Positions 1-8,989 of a stretch of 64,000 nucleotides of DNA are shown here, piece after piece; the first letter of the stretch is position 1, and each line of letters opens with the position of its first letter. The stretch comes from Rhynchopus sp. YZ270_cl-10 (Eukaryota > Euglenozoa > Diplonemea > Diplonemida > Diplonemidae), in assembly GCA_964035575.1 (NCBI GenBank), contig OZ037917.1:124001-188000 (forward strand). Reading direction: 5' to 3'. Below the pieces are notes generated by a model, which saw nothing but the letters and a program-made list of their open reading frames with translations, was not told where the DNA came from and searched no databases. The position numbers were made by a program, and so were the translations under genes.

Positions 1-1
1 A

Positions 2-2179
2 AGGCCCGTCGTCGGGTGGTGCTTCAGGTTCGGAAGCAGAAGTGGGAAGGCCGTCTTGTGTTGTGGGGTCAGGGTCGTCTGTAGGATGTGTGTCAGGTGC
101 AGCGCTGCCTGCAGGGTCGGCAGAGGCAGAGGCAGAGGGGTCGTCCAGGTTTGTGTCGCCGCCCCCTTCGTGGATGTTTGCACCGTCCTCAGTGGTGGCA
201 GTGCCTGGGAGGGCGGGAGCACTGCCGTCACCATCTTCGACGCCACCTTCGCCACCTACAGCACCTTCGGCACCTTCGGCACCTTCGGCACCTTCGGCAC
301 CTTCGGCACCTTCGGCACCAATACCATCTCCCCCATAGCCACCAACCTCACCACCTACGACACCACCGTCGCCATCGCCACCACCACCAGTACCATCAAC
401 ACCACTTCCACCACCACCAGCCTCTTCAGGCAACGTTGCGTCACCTTCTCCACCCACCCCACTGGCAGGCACCGTATTCGCCTCTGACCCTGCAACACTG
501 CCACCCACACTGTTGCTGGCACCCACCCCGACGCCATCCTCACCTACACCTACACCTACACCTGCGCCCGCATTGAGGGACGTACTGTGGGGCTGTTGTG
601 TCGCTGTGTCGGAAGCACCTGCAGGGTCCGTACCTGGAGGGTAAGCAGCGTGGTGTGCTGAGGATGCGTGGCCAGGGCCGTGTGCAGCAGGGCTCGGCGG
701 AAGGTCGCTGCTGTTGCCGTCGCTGCTGGCTTCGAGGCTGGCGTCGTCGTCGTCTGTGTCGGGGTCACCACCGCCACCGCCACCACCACCGCCACCTACC
801 CCCCCAGGCCGCCCAGCACTACTGTACTGCAGAACATCCTCCCTCTCTGCAGCGTTGTTCGGCGGCAAGCTAGGCGGCACCACCGGTGGGAACCTGCTAC
901 CCCCACCCACCCGCCCACCAGCTCCCGTTGGAGGCCCAGCACCGCTCCCCGCAACCCTCCGCACTGGGGGCGGGGGCAGGACGCCACCAGCACCACCAGG
1001 GTGCAGCTCCGCCATCACGTTTGCATAGGTTTCGTCCACACCCCCTACACCCCCTACCCCTGGACCCAGCGGTGCAGTGTCCTCGGTGGCGTCGCTTGTG
1101 TAGGAGCTGCGCCGCCGCTTTTTCTTCGCCGCGGAATTTGCATTCGCAAATGGAGTGTACGTCAGCCGCCCACCTGGGTGCGTCTCAGGGGTGCCGCCAC
1201 CACCACCCCCACCACCACCACTGTCCCCCCCACCAGGACTGTAGAAGAGAACGTCAACATCGTTTTCGTTGCGTTGTGTATAACGGACGTCGTGCTGCGG
1301 GTTGAGCGGTATCTTGACATGAAGGTGGCGGGTTGTGAACTCCGAGGCTGCAGAACCCTCACGGAGCTGCGTCTGCTGTGTCTCCCTTTCCCTTTCCCTT
1401 TGCGGCGTACGATACGTCTGCGGCGTCTGCGGCGCCTCCACCCAGGGTAAAAAGTTCTCTGCAGAAGGCGAGGGGACGGGGCGACGACGGTGTACCACCA
1501 CACCACCTCCCCCTCCTCCTCCCCCAACCTCGGGCACCCACACACCTGGAGCAACCCCACCACCACCACCACTCTCAAAAACCGGCGCAACAGACACACG
1601 CTGCTGCTGTTTGACGATCTCATTATACACTTCGCGTGGATCAACATAAGAAGGGTCCTGCGTCGGTGGCGTCAACGGGTGGTGTTGCTGTTGTGGTGGT
1701 GGACCCGAAACGTACATTTCTGTTGTAGGTCGGGCGGTCTTTGAAATGCGTTGCTTGCTGCGGCGTTCTTCGGAGTCGATGTCGCCTACAAGCTGTGTGG
1801 TGCTTTCTGCAAGGTGTGTGTGGTAGCGTTCACGTGGCGGGGAGGTGCGTACTGCAGCGTATAGGGCTTCTACGCCTTTGAGGTGGGAGTCTTGGTGTTC
1901 GATGCCGTGGCGGGTTGCCTTTATCTGCGCCTCAGCTTGCCGTAGTGCTGTGATGTCCGCATCCGTCAACAGCCCGCCCTGCCCCGTCCGTGCATCGATC
2001 GCAGCGATGGTCTTCCTCCCGCTCTCCTCGGCTTCGTCATATGCGCGTGCTGCCGCACTCTTCGCAAGCCGTTGCTTCTTCAACCTCCTCCCCACACTCT
2101 TCTCTGTAATCCGAGGCGCCCCTCCGCTATACCTGCTGTTAATCGCCTCAATGTTCTGCAACGCAATTATTGCCTCCAT
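2..2179 (-). CDS. Large low-complexity hypothetical protein, partial (C-terminus beyond left edge)
   Basis: Reading the minus strand from the ATG at 2179 gives 726 codons without a stop before the window edge, so the gene is cut off here. The first ~150 residues are charged and helical, beginning MEAIIALQNIEAINSRYSGG, with a Lys/Arg-rich patch (GRRLKKQRLAKSAAARAYDE) and possible coiled-coil character. The rest is poly-Gly, Pro and Asp/Ser-rich, has one basic KKKRRRSS nuclear-localisation-like patch, and ends in a tandem Ala-Glu-Gly repeat at about 261-320. I recognise no domain; most of the protein should be disordered. The long open frame in GC-rich sequence and the protein-like N-terminus support a real gene. 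The start is the first ATG after an AT-rich leader. Confidence 0.6.
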   Translation of the reverse strand, partial: MEAIIALQNIEAINSRYSGGAPRITEKSVGRRLKKQRLAKSAAARAYDEAEESGRKTIAAIDARTGQGGLLTDADITALRQAEAQIKATRHGIEHQDSHLKGVEALYAAVRTSPPRERYHTHLAESTTQLVGDIDSEERRSKQRISKTARPTTEMYVSGPPPQQQHHPLTPPTQDPSYVDPREVYNEIVKQQQRVSVAPVFESGGGGGVAPGVWVPEVGGGGGGGGVVVHRRRPVPSPSAENFLPWVEAPQTPQTYRTPQRERERETQQTQLREGSAASEFTTRHLHVKIPLNPQHDVRYTQRNENDVDVLFYSPGGGDSGGGGGGGGGTPETHPGGRLTYTPFANANSAAKKKRRRSSYTSDATEDTAPLGPGVGGVGGVDETYANVMAELHPGGAGGVLPPPPVRRVAGSGAGPPTGAGGRVGGGSRFPPVVPPSLPPNNAAEREDVLQYSSAGRPGGVGGGGGGGGGGDPDTDDDDASLEASSDGNSSDLPPSPAAHGPGHASSAHHAAYPPGTDPAGASDTATQQPHSTSLNAGAGVGVGVGEDGVGVGASNSVGGSVAGSEANTVPASGVGGEGDATLPEEAGGGGSGVDGTGGGGDGDGGVVGGEVGGYGGDGIGAEGAEGAEGAEGAEGAEGAVGGEGGVEDGDGSAPALPGTATTEDGANIHEGGGDTNLDDPSASASADPAGSAAPDTHPTDDPDPTTQDGLPTSASEPEAPPDDGP

Positions 2180-2551
2180 TTTTTTCTTATTTTTTGAGAG
2201 GCATGTGGTGAGGGAGGAGGGGCGGCTGGTGGAGTGGTGGTGGTGGAGGAGGAGGGGGGTGTTGAGGGCTTCTGAGGAAGATGAAGAAAGGTGCACTGAA
2301 CCCATAATCTTATGATTTTTTCTTCTCGTTTCAAAGGGTAGTGCTGTAGGGCCATAATATGACCCCCACTCCGTGAAACGGGGTTGGAAAAATGCTCGTA
2401 GACTCTTTGCTTGTTGCTTAAAAGACTAAGGGGAGGGGGAACATAGAGGTTGTTTGTTGTAAAATGCTACACGGTGCACTAAAAGGGAGGGGAAATTTTT
2501 GTTTGTTTCACGCGCCAACCCCACTCCCACTGTTTCGCAGGCTAGATTCTG
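2180..2551. other. Intergenic spacer with a dispersed repeat
   Basis: No gene is seen. Positions about 2391-2460 (from AAAAATGCTCGT to ATAGAGGTTGTTTGT) resemble about 51520-51600 inside an intron of the 270-aa protein gene, so this is a second copy of a dispersed repeat. Confidence 0.5.
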
Positions 2552-3436
2552 TCACGCTGGCTCCTGCTTTGAGTCGAGCACGCCTACCAACCAATCGAGC
2601 GCCTCCCACACACCTTCGCCGGTCAGTGCAGAACATGGACGCACGGTCCAGGCACGATCTCGAATGTTGGCAAGGTCCCATTCGTTTATAACATCGTGCA
2701 CACTCTTGGCACATGCAAGGTCAGATTTGTTCGCAAGAACAAGCAACGCGGAGGATCTGTTGTGTGATAAGTTACAGACACATCACTTCACCACATTATA
2801 ACAAACGTGTATTAGATGAACCTAAGACTCTCGCGCTTAGTATGGACACATAAAAAACCGACTCTCGAAGAATATAGAAAGATCCGAACGCTGGACAATG
2901 AGGTCTTTTCCCTCTATTTTGGTTTCCAAAAAATAAAAGTTGACTTGAAATACAAAAGCCCTCTCGTGAACAGTGTACCTAGGTACATGACCGGCTGTAC
3001 CGGGGGGGTGGACACCAGACCATGCAGTCCTACATCCATTTCGTGGGTCACATCTGATAAAGGTGTGCATTTTTGAGTTTACATACTTCAACTCTTCCTC
3101 TTGGAAGAGGGAGTACAGCTCCTGCCTGGAGATGCCGAAACGCTCTTTGTCCACAGAGTCGAGGACCCATATGATGGCATCTGTGTCGTCGTAGAAACAC
3201 CGCCACGTGGGGCGGAGCGAGGTCTGCCCACCCATGTCCCACACCTGGAAGCTTACGTTCTTGTACTTCACCGTTTCGAGGTTGAAGCCCACAGTAGGCT
3301 TCGTCTCGACCAGCGTCCCCAGCTTCAGACGCTGCACAAACGTCGTCTTCCCCGCATAGTCCAGCCCCAGCACCAACACACGGTACTCCTTCCCCGTACC
3401 GAAGAACGACATCACCTTCCCAATCACCCCACCCAT
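2552..3436 (-). CDS. ARL1: ARL1-type ARF-like small GTPase, two exons
   Basis: Exon 1 is 3436-3087 and exon 2 is 2756-2552, giving 184 aa (human ARL1 has 181). The intron, 3086-2757, has a GTATGT donor and CAG acceptor. The protein starts [17 protein letters not shown], with Gly2 available for myristoylation. It carries the P-loop GLDYAGKT, switch-I threonine in KPTVGFN, WDMGGQ (G3), NKSD (G4) and CSALTGEG (G5). [17 protein letters not shown] and [10 protein letters not shown] closely match ARL1, which acts at the trans-Golgi, rather than ARF1 or ARL3. The usual glycine in GLDGAGKT is Tyr here; the GxxxxGK[ST] pattern survives. The ATG at 3436 was chosen because it gives the canonical MGG start. 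The intron holds two copies of dispersed repeats. Confidence 0.88.
2812..2840 (+). repeat. CCTCTCGTG-loop hairpin, copy H1 (in ARL1 intron)
   Basis: GATGAACCTAAG and CTTAG enclose a loop ACTCTCGCG. The CTAAG/CTTAG stem can pair. It belongs to the dispersed hairpin family described in the findings. Confidence 0.5.
2939..3058 (+). repeat. Dispersed ~120-bp repeat carrying CCCTCTCGTGAACAGTGTACC
   Basis: The repeat runs from GACTTGAAATACAAAAGCCC through a GTGTACC/GGTACA inverted piece, a G-rich GTACCGGGGGG stretch, CATGCAGTCC and a final TACATCTGA-like end. Related copies are at 5250-5387, 41103-41176 (partial), 42003-42110 and 46706-46745 (5' part), with a degenerate piece at 52218-52252. This one lies wholly within the ARL1 intron. 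Confidence 0.65.
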
Positions 3437-3827
3437 TGTGTTATTTCTTTGTGTATACGGTCTTATGCACAGAACCGTGAGAAGAGCATCCAAAAATGGA
3501 CCTTTTTTTTTGCCCCTGTATGTGTTGTCGGGAAAGACGGTGCGGCATATATCAACAAAAAAAACCATTCTTTTTTTTACCTCTTGCCACCTCTCTTGGA
3601 AGGTGTAGCCGGGATGTGCGAGAGAAAGACTACTCTGTCTTTTGTCGTTTGCCTCAACAAACAAATCACAGACATTGTACAATGAAAGCATCAATGTTTT
3701 CTCTACCATCAATGAATCTCTTACAATTGTTTCATATACATTCTTTTTCTAATGAAAAGAAGGTACAGAGGGTGCTTAAGAAGTACCCTTGCTTTTTTTT
3801 TTTGGTGTTTGTTGTGGTTATGATCTC
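3437..3827. other. Intergenic spacer
   Basis: AT-rich with T runs (around 3507, 3574 and 3792). It holds the 3' flank of the PPR-like gene and the upstream region of ARL1. Nothing else is recognised. Confidence 0.5.
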
Positions 3828-4919
3828 TTACAAGAAAAAATCCCGCTCACCCTCCATGGGAAGGTCGCCGTAGGTCGTAGCCCTGAAGTGATGGAGCAGT
3901 GTTGGGGTGAGGTCCTGCCGCTCTCGTCTGACGTGCTCCAAGAAGAGCGCTGCACGCTGCGGCGCGTGGAGGCGGTGGTACGCGGCCATGAGCGCCTCAC
4001 GCACAGCGTCATTCGCACAACGATGTGTGATAGCCTCTTCGTAACGTGCCTCTGCGATGCTGGCTGTGCTGCTGTACTTCATGTACAGTATATACAACGA
4101 CGGTGTCACCACTACACCCGAAGCCTTCCGCGCTGCCGCCACCTTATCCACAACACCTTCCCCACCACCTGCCAGCTGCGCCGCCACGACCTGGTCCCAA
4201 TGCTGCGGCAGACACTCCACCCCTATGTCTCTCGCTTGCTGGATCAACGCGACACACAGAGCATACCCAGATGCCTCCCGCGATGCAGACTGCAGCAGCG
4301 ACAGCAGGGCGTGCGACGCATGGTTGCCCTTCTTGAGGGAGAAGAGCGTGCAGGCTTCGCGGTAGGGAAAGCTCTTTGCCGCACTGTGCAGAACGGAGGG
4401 CTCGATATACCCTTTGGCCTGCCGGCGTGTGGCTACCAAGGCACGCACGGCGTCGTATCGGTGCATGGTGTACAACGCAGAGCACAGCGCTGTTGTGGTG
4501 GCGTCGGAGTAGTGCGCAGAGGGGAGCGCTGTGCGCAGCTTTGCGTAGAGAACGTCGACTGCAGCAGCGCTGCCGTGGCGGGCCTGGCGGAGGAGTAGTG
4601 CAGTAAACGCCTTCTCGACCTGCGACTGCCAGAGACGATGTGATGCAGGGTCTGTGGGTTTGGCTGCCAAAAGTCTGTCAAAGACACACATCGCAGGCGA
4701 CACCGCACCATCAAACCGATTCAACGCAAGGACCAACGCAGACAGCAACACAGGTCCTGCAGCGCCACCCGACGCAGCACCATCAACTATCGCAAGAAGG
4801 CTCTGAAGCTGTGTTCGCGATGCCCCCACTGCATTCCGCTTGCCACATGACGAGGCCACCCGAAGCGTCTTCTTCAACAACGCCTTTTCCAATACAGCGT
4901 TTCGTGAAGTGCAAAGCAT
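3828..4919 (-). CDS. Helical-repeat (PPR-like) protein
   Basis: A single exon encodes 363 aa starting MLCTSRNAVLEKALLKKTLR, a basic, acid-poor N-terminus suited to mitochondrial import. The body is almost all predicted helix in ~35-residue pairs, for example VLYAKLRTALPSAHYSDATT followed by ALCSALYTMHRYDAVRALVA, and later YEEAITHRCANDAVREALMA and YHRLHAPQRAALFLEHVRRE. This spacing and hydrophobic pattern recall pentatricopeptide repeats, which bind organellar RNA, but no repeat is perfect and TPR-type repeats are an alternative. A CCTCTCGTG hairpin remnant lies about 20 bp upstream of the ATG. The function is inferred only from fold-like patterns. Confidence 0.55.
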   Translation of the reverse strand: MLCTSRNAVLEKALLKKTLRVASSCGKRNAVGASRTQLQSLLAIVDGAASGGAAGPVLLSALVLALNRFDGAVSPAMCVFDRLLAAKPTDPASHRLWQSQVEKAFTALLLRQARHGSAAAVDVLYAKLRTALPSAHYSDATTTALCSALYTMHRYDAVRALVATRRQAKGYIEPSVLHSAAKSFPYREACTLFSLKKGNHASHALLSLLQSASREASGYALCVALIQQARDIGVECLPQHWDQVVAAQLAGGGEGVVDKVAAARKASGVVVTPSLYILYMKYSSTASIAEARYEEAITHRCANDAVREALMAAYHRLHAPQRAALFLEHVRRERQDLTPTLLHHFRATTYGDLPMEGERDFFL

Positions 4920-4934
4920 TAGGTGGCCAAAAAG

Positions 4935-4970
4935 AAAAGTTTATAAGATCCTCTCGTGCTTAGTCGCCTT
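4935..4970 (+). repeat. CCTCTCGTG-loop hairpin, copy H2 (truncated 5' arm)
   Basis: AAGTTTATAAGAT is followed directly by CCTCTCGTGCTTAGTCGCCT. The GAACCTAAG arm seen in other copies is absent, so the stem cannot form fully. Confidence 0.5.
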
Positions 4971-5249
4971 AAAGAAAATGCAAAATATCTCTAAACAATG
5001 ACGACAAAAAAGCAACAGGAGATCAGATCCGCATTAAAGGGGTGTTTTGTGCAGTTGAAGATGACAGAATGCAACGCAGGTGTCTATTTTTGCTGGAATA
5101 GTGTGTGAGGGCACCGATTGGCAATGTAAGCCCCGGATGAAAAATACAAAGGAAAGGGATGTGTGTTTGTGGCCAACCTATTGAGGGGTACTAGAGGGAG
5201 GTGGTTATGTACATGAAGTGGCAGAGGGAGAGAGAGAGAGAGAGATAGT

Positions 5250-5387
5250 TGAGTTGAAATACAAAGCCCTCAGCCCTCTCGTGAACAGTGTACCTTTGGT
5301 ATGACCGGGTGTACCGGGGGGGGGGGGGGGGTGGAAACCCAACCCTGCAGTCCCTCAATCCATTTCGTGTGGTGTACATCCGATATG
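5250..5387 (+). repeat. Dispersed ~120-bp repeat (CCCTCTCGTGAACAG type)
   Basis: Second copy of the repeat at 2939-3058, with an expanded G tract (about 5318-5331) and a small duplication of the CAGCCCT piece. Confidence 0.6.
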
Positions 5388-5687
5388 TGCTCCTCCCGCT
5401 TCCACTCAGCCAGATGAATGGAGATCATTGCGAACACACGGGGGCATAAATCCTGTGATGTAGGGTCCGGTTGGGGTCCCTACATCCCTCTGCCCGTTTT
5501 CGCAGTATGGGAGAGGCTGTAGAGGAGCACAACTATGAGTCGCTGATTTGTGTGGATAAAGAAGATAACATGGAGAAGAAAAGGAAGGGAAGGGAGGCGT
5601 GAGGGGGGTGGTCAGATAAGTCGGCTGTCTCGTCTTTTGCTGGGGGATGGGGTTCACACAGGACTGTGGGGGTGGGGTGCACATCAG

Positions 5688-5757
5688 AGAATAAGACTTG
5701 GGGACCCGGTTATTCTCAGCCGGACTGGGACCAGGGACCGGGAACCCGGCTTATTCT
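5688..5757. repeat. 70-bp foldback
   Basis: AGAATAAG at 5688-5695 pairs with CTTATTCT at 5750-5757, and GGGACCCGGT pairs with parts of ACCGGGAACCCGG further in. It has the form of a small foldback element; no other copy was seen here. Confidence 0.45.
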
Positions 5758-6409
5758 CCGCTGTGGTGGGGTGGGGGGAGGGAAGAAAAAAGCGAAGCTT
5801 TTTGATAATAACTGTGCAAGACATTTGCTGCCTCTCAAAAATCATCCCGCCCTTTTTTTCGTCTCGTTAACGCTTAATTGTATTTTTTTTCTCTTTTTTT
5901 TGCTGTGTCAACTGCAACACAGACTCACACCAGCACCGCCATGACAAAGGTGAGAGGGGGCATCACAAAAAAAAATGGTAGTTACTGATGCACCTCTGAC
6001 TGACCCACTGTACGATGCCAGCCATCCGGATGAAAAGCACAAGAAAATAAAATAGCGGGGTACATCTGTTTTTGCTTTACTTTTTTGTTTGCAATACACT
6101 GTTTTGGAATTTAATATCAGCACTTTTTTCTACTGCCAAAACCTGCCCTTGTCTTGCTCTGTTTTACTTACTGCAAATGAACGATTCATTAAGAACCCAA
6201 CAACACACACACACACACACATATGCAAATTATCTTTCCGAGACTTGTCGTATTTTTCATCGCCAAACCCCACGCAAGCGAGAGATATGAACACCTTTCC
6301 TTTTCCGCAACATCTTCTTTTCCGGGGAGGACAATCGCCTCCTGCCCTCCCCCTTTTTATACGTTCCCATCCCCTCCCCCATTGACCCCCCAAAATTTTT
6401 GGTCAAATT

Positions 6410-8989
6410 TTAGTCGTCCCATTTCTGCTCACCGTGCTTTGTTTCGAAATGCGACCTCAGACGTTCTCTGCGTTCCTCAGATGTTTCTCTGGTTCTGCGT
6501 ACAGTGGTGGTGGCACGGCCGAGGCCGTGGACTTCTGCGTCTGCGGGTTCTGCGTCTCCTTGTCTGTCGCGTGGGTCACGGTCACTCTTGTCTTTGATGC
6601 GACGCTCGTCTGGGGAACGGTCGCGGCGCTTGCGTTCCCGTCTTCTCTCCTTGTAAAGCTTTTTTTGCTCGGAGAAGAGCTCGCGCAGTAGAGACCGCGA
6701 TACTGCCTTCAGATGCATGAAGTTGCAGAGGGACCCACGCTCGCACAGCTCCTCTTCATACTGCCGGCAGGAGCTCTCGCGGAAGTCCGTCACCGGAACG
6801 TATTCGGGTTGCAGCGGGCGTCCTTCGTAGAACCGCCCAAGGAGGTTCTTCAGTGCGTTCTCTGCATCGTCCTCGGTCGCGAACTTAACGTAAACATTGC
6901 CAATAAGATGCTCGCAAAGGTTGTCCACGACGTTCAGTTCTTTGATTTCTCCGAGCTGTATTATAGGATGGATGGTGGGGGGAAATGCTTTGAAATGTGA
7001 GCATACCTTCATCAGCTCCTCAAAGGTGTCTTCGTAGAAGTTCTCGAAGTTCTCACGCAGATATCCCTTGTCGTATTCAATTGTTCTGTTGGTGGGTGGT
7101 GGGGGATGGTGGGGGTGGGGCAGTTTAAAATACTGATTCTCAGAATCTGATACTAGTACTTGACAGAGAGAAAACAAGTAAAAAAGTACGAGTGAGGTGA
7201 TCCAGCGCACACTTTTCCACACTTTTTCACACCGTGAAAACGTGTGAAAACAAGTGAAAACGTGTGAAACCAAGGTGAAAATGTGTGAAATCAAGTGAAA
7301 ATGTGTGAAACCATGTGAAAATGTGTGAAAATGTGTGAAACCATGTGAAAATATGTGAAACCAAGTGAAAATATGTGAAACCAAGTGAAAATGTGTGAAA
7401 CCAAGTGAAAACATGTGAAACCATGTGAAAACACCAAGTTTTTTTTCTGGAGGAATCCACTCAGAGTGCGTGAAGCAGTTTTTTTTTTCACTTTCGTACA
7501 CACTTTTTCACACCGTGAAACCATGTGAAAATGTGTGAAACCAAGTGGAAATGTGTGAAACCATGTGAAAATGTGTGAAAATGTGTGAAACCAAGTGAAA
7601 ATGTGTGAAAAAGCGTGAGACTGGATCACCTCAACGAGAGAAAAAAAAATAGGGTGTCAAGTGCTTCAAGTATCATACTTGGACCGCCCGAAATATATTT
7701 CGGGCGAATTCGGGCGAATTTTTCGGGCGCGGATCCCGAGCGCCCGAAATGTGCCCGAAATATATTTCGGGCGTTTTAAAGGGAATTTATACGTAATTCG
7801 GGCGAATTCGGGCGCATTTCGGGCGAATTTGGGCACATTTCGGGCGAATTCGGGCAGATTCGGGCGAATTCGGGCGCACAACCAGTATCTTATGTGTGCT
7901 GGGAAGCACGCCACCAGTGTAAAAATCTAACGCTTTATTTGAAAGATTGGCACAAAATTTGTTCAAAGAAAAAAAAATTGAGCAAAAATTCCTAGTAGAA
8001 CCCAACTTATATGAGTGCAGCTCTGTTAGCAGCCACGTATAAAACCGATTTCCCTAACAATTTACACTAAAATACTACTAAAAACGTAAAAAGGCGATTT
8101 TTCACGTTTTTGGGCATCTCCTGAGCAACTACAGGCCCGAAACACCCCCCAGAATGGGTCAGAACCACCCTGTGACCCGAAAATTCACAAAAATTCACCC
8201 TGCAATACGAAAAAATAGTGAAAACCCGGTTCATAGTGTGTTTTGGGTGGGAATAAGCAAATGATAGTCAGAAAACCCGTGATTTGGTGGTGATTCTCAT
8301 GGGCCTCCAAAGTGCACTCAGGTGTACAAAAGTTTTCGATTATTGCTTATTTTGACAGATTTGACATCAAATATTTCCAAATATAAAAAGTTTTTTGCGA
8401 AAATGAGTAGAACCCTACCTAATCTGTTTTCACTAAGGAAAAAGCGCCCGAATTCGCCCGAAATCTGCATTTCGGGCGACTTCGGGCGTTTTCGGGCGAA
8501 TTCGGGCGCACAAAATCGCCCGAAATCCGCCCTTAATTCGCCCGAAATCGCCCGAAATGCCCGAAATATATTTCGGGCGGTCCAAGTATGAAGTATCAAG
8601 TATTGGGTTTTTTGGGGGATCAAGTACTTGATATACTTCAAGTACTTTGGACATCCATCTGATAGGTAAAAGGGAAAATGGTTTTTGGGAGGATTGCTTA
8701 ATTTCCCTAGAGGTGATTGGAGGATCGGAGGATGTGTTTCTCCTTGAAGCTAGGATTGTAGGTATAAAAGAAGCAGTGCCACATACCTCCCGGTAGCGTC
8801 CTTCGGTGGTGCTGCCAGAGGGTTGAGGTACATATGCGGCACCATGACCGTTTGGCTGATCGTAGGCCGGTTGTGCAGACGTGTACATTTTTCCGCGTGT
8901 CTGCATGCTCCAGTTTTGTAGTAAAAAGGGCAGTTCACTCTGTCCTTCTCTGTACCATATTTCAGGGCGAGCCCAGCTGCGCCTGCCAT
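6410..8989 (-). CDS. U2AF1: U2 snRNP auxiliary factor small subunit (U2AF35), three exons
   Basis: Exons are 8989-8787, 7085-7007 and 6955-6410, giving 275 aa. Intron 1 is 1701 bp (GTATGT...CAG); intron 2 is 51 bp (GTATGC...CAG), a multiple of three with no stop, so unspliced RNA stays in frame. The start MAGAAGLALKYGTEKDRVNC matches the family start. Zinc finger 1 is C-x8-C-x5-C-x3-H around residues 20-39; then a UHM/RRM-like domain (GNVYVKF, PVTDF); then zinc finger 2, C-x7-C-x5-C-x3-H, beginning CRQYEEELCERG. The tail is Arg/Asp/Glu-rich (YKERRRERKRRDRSPDERR), like the family's RS-type tail. The protein recognises the 3' splice-site AG in the spliceosome. Intron 1 has accepted two transposon-like elements. 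Confidence 0.9.
7193..7633. mobile_element. MITE-like element of GTGTGAAA repeats, copy 1 (in U2AF35 intron 1)
   Basis: The element starts TGAGGTGATCCAG and ends with its inverse CTGGATCACCTCA. It is flanked by a perfect 5-bp target duplication ACGAG at 7188-7192 and 7634-7638. Inside are degenerate tandem units of the type GTGTGAAAACCAT, read as one orientation, around a unique middle (about 7436-7500). There is no convincing coding capacity. A shorter, inverted relative lies at 18614-18905. Short inverted termini with a target duplication mark a non-autonomous DNA transposon. Confidence 0.75.
7674..8590. mobile_element. Foldback DNA element with GGGCGAA subterminal repeats (in U2AF35 intron 1)
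   Basis: The termini are inverted copies beginning CATACTTGGACCGCCCGAAA. The target duplication AAGTAT is at 7668-7673 and 8591-8596. Both ends (about 7681-7880 and 8447-8580) are arrays of TTCGGGCGAA-like units in opposite orientation. The middle is AT-rich and shares a ~45-bp stretch (about 8142-8192) with the 1.2-kb palindrome at 27770-28977. No transposase is encoded. Confidence 0.72.

Larger units (their letters stand above)
4971..6409. other. Intergenic region with repeats
   Basis: No gene is supported. It contains a dispersed repeat at 5250-5387, with a GA microsatellite at about 5226-5246 just before it, and a hairpin at 5688-5757. A segment at about 5976-6030 (GACTGACCCAC to GATGCCAGCCATCC) recurs at about 48060-48092. 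There is a CA microsatellite near 6206-6222. Confidence 0.5.

Noticed and set aside
7206-7620. CRISPR-like array
   Set aside because: The units are degenerate, lack unique spacers and sit inside an inverted-terminus element in a eukaryotic intron.
7227-7629. Repetitive frames of the HMVSHIFTWFHTF type
   Set aside because: Translation of the GTGTGAAA tandem repeats in a MITE, not a protein.
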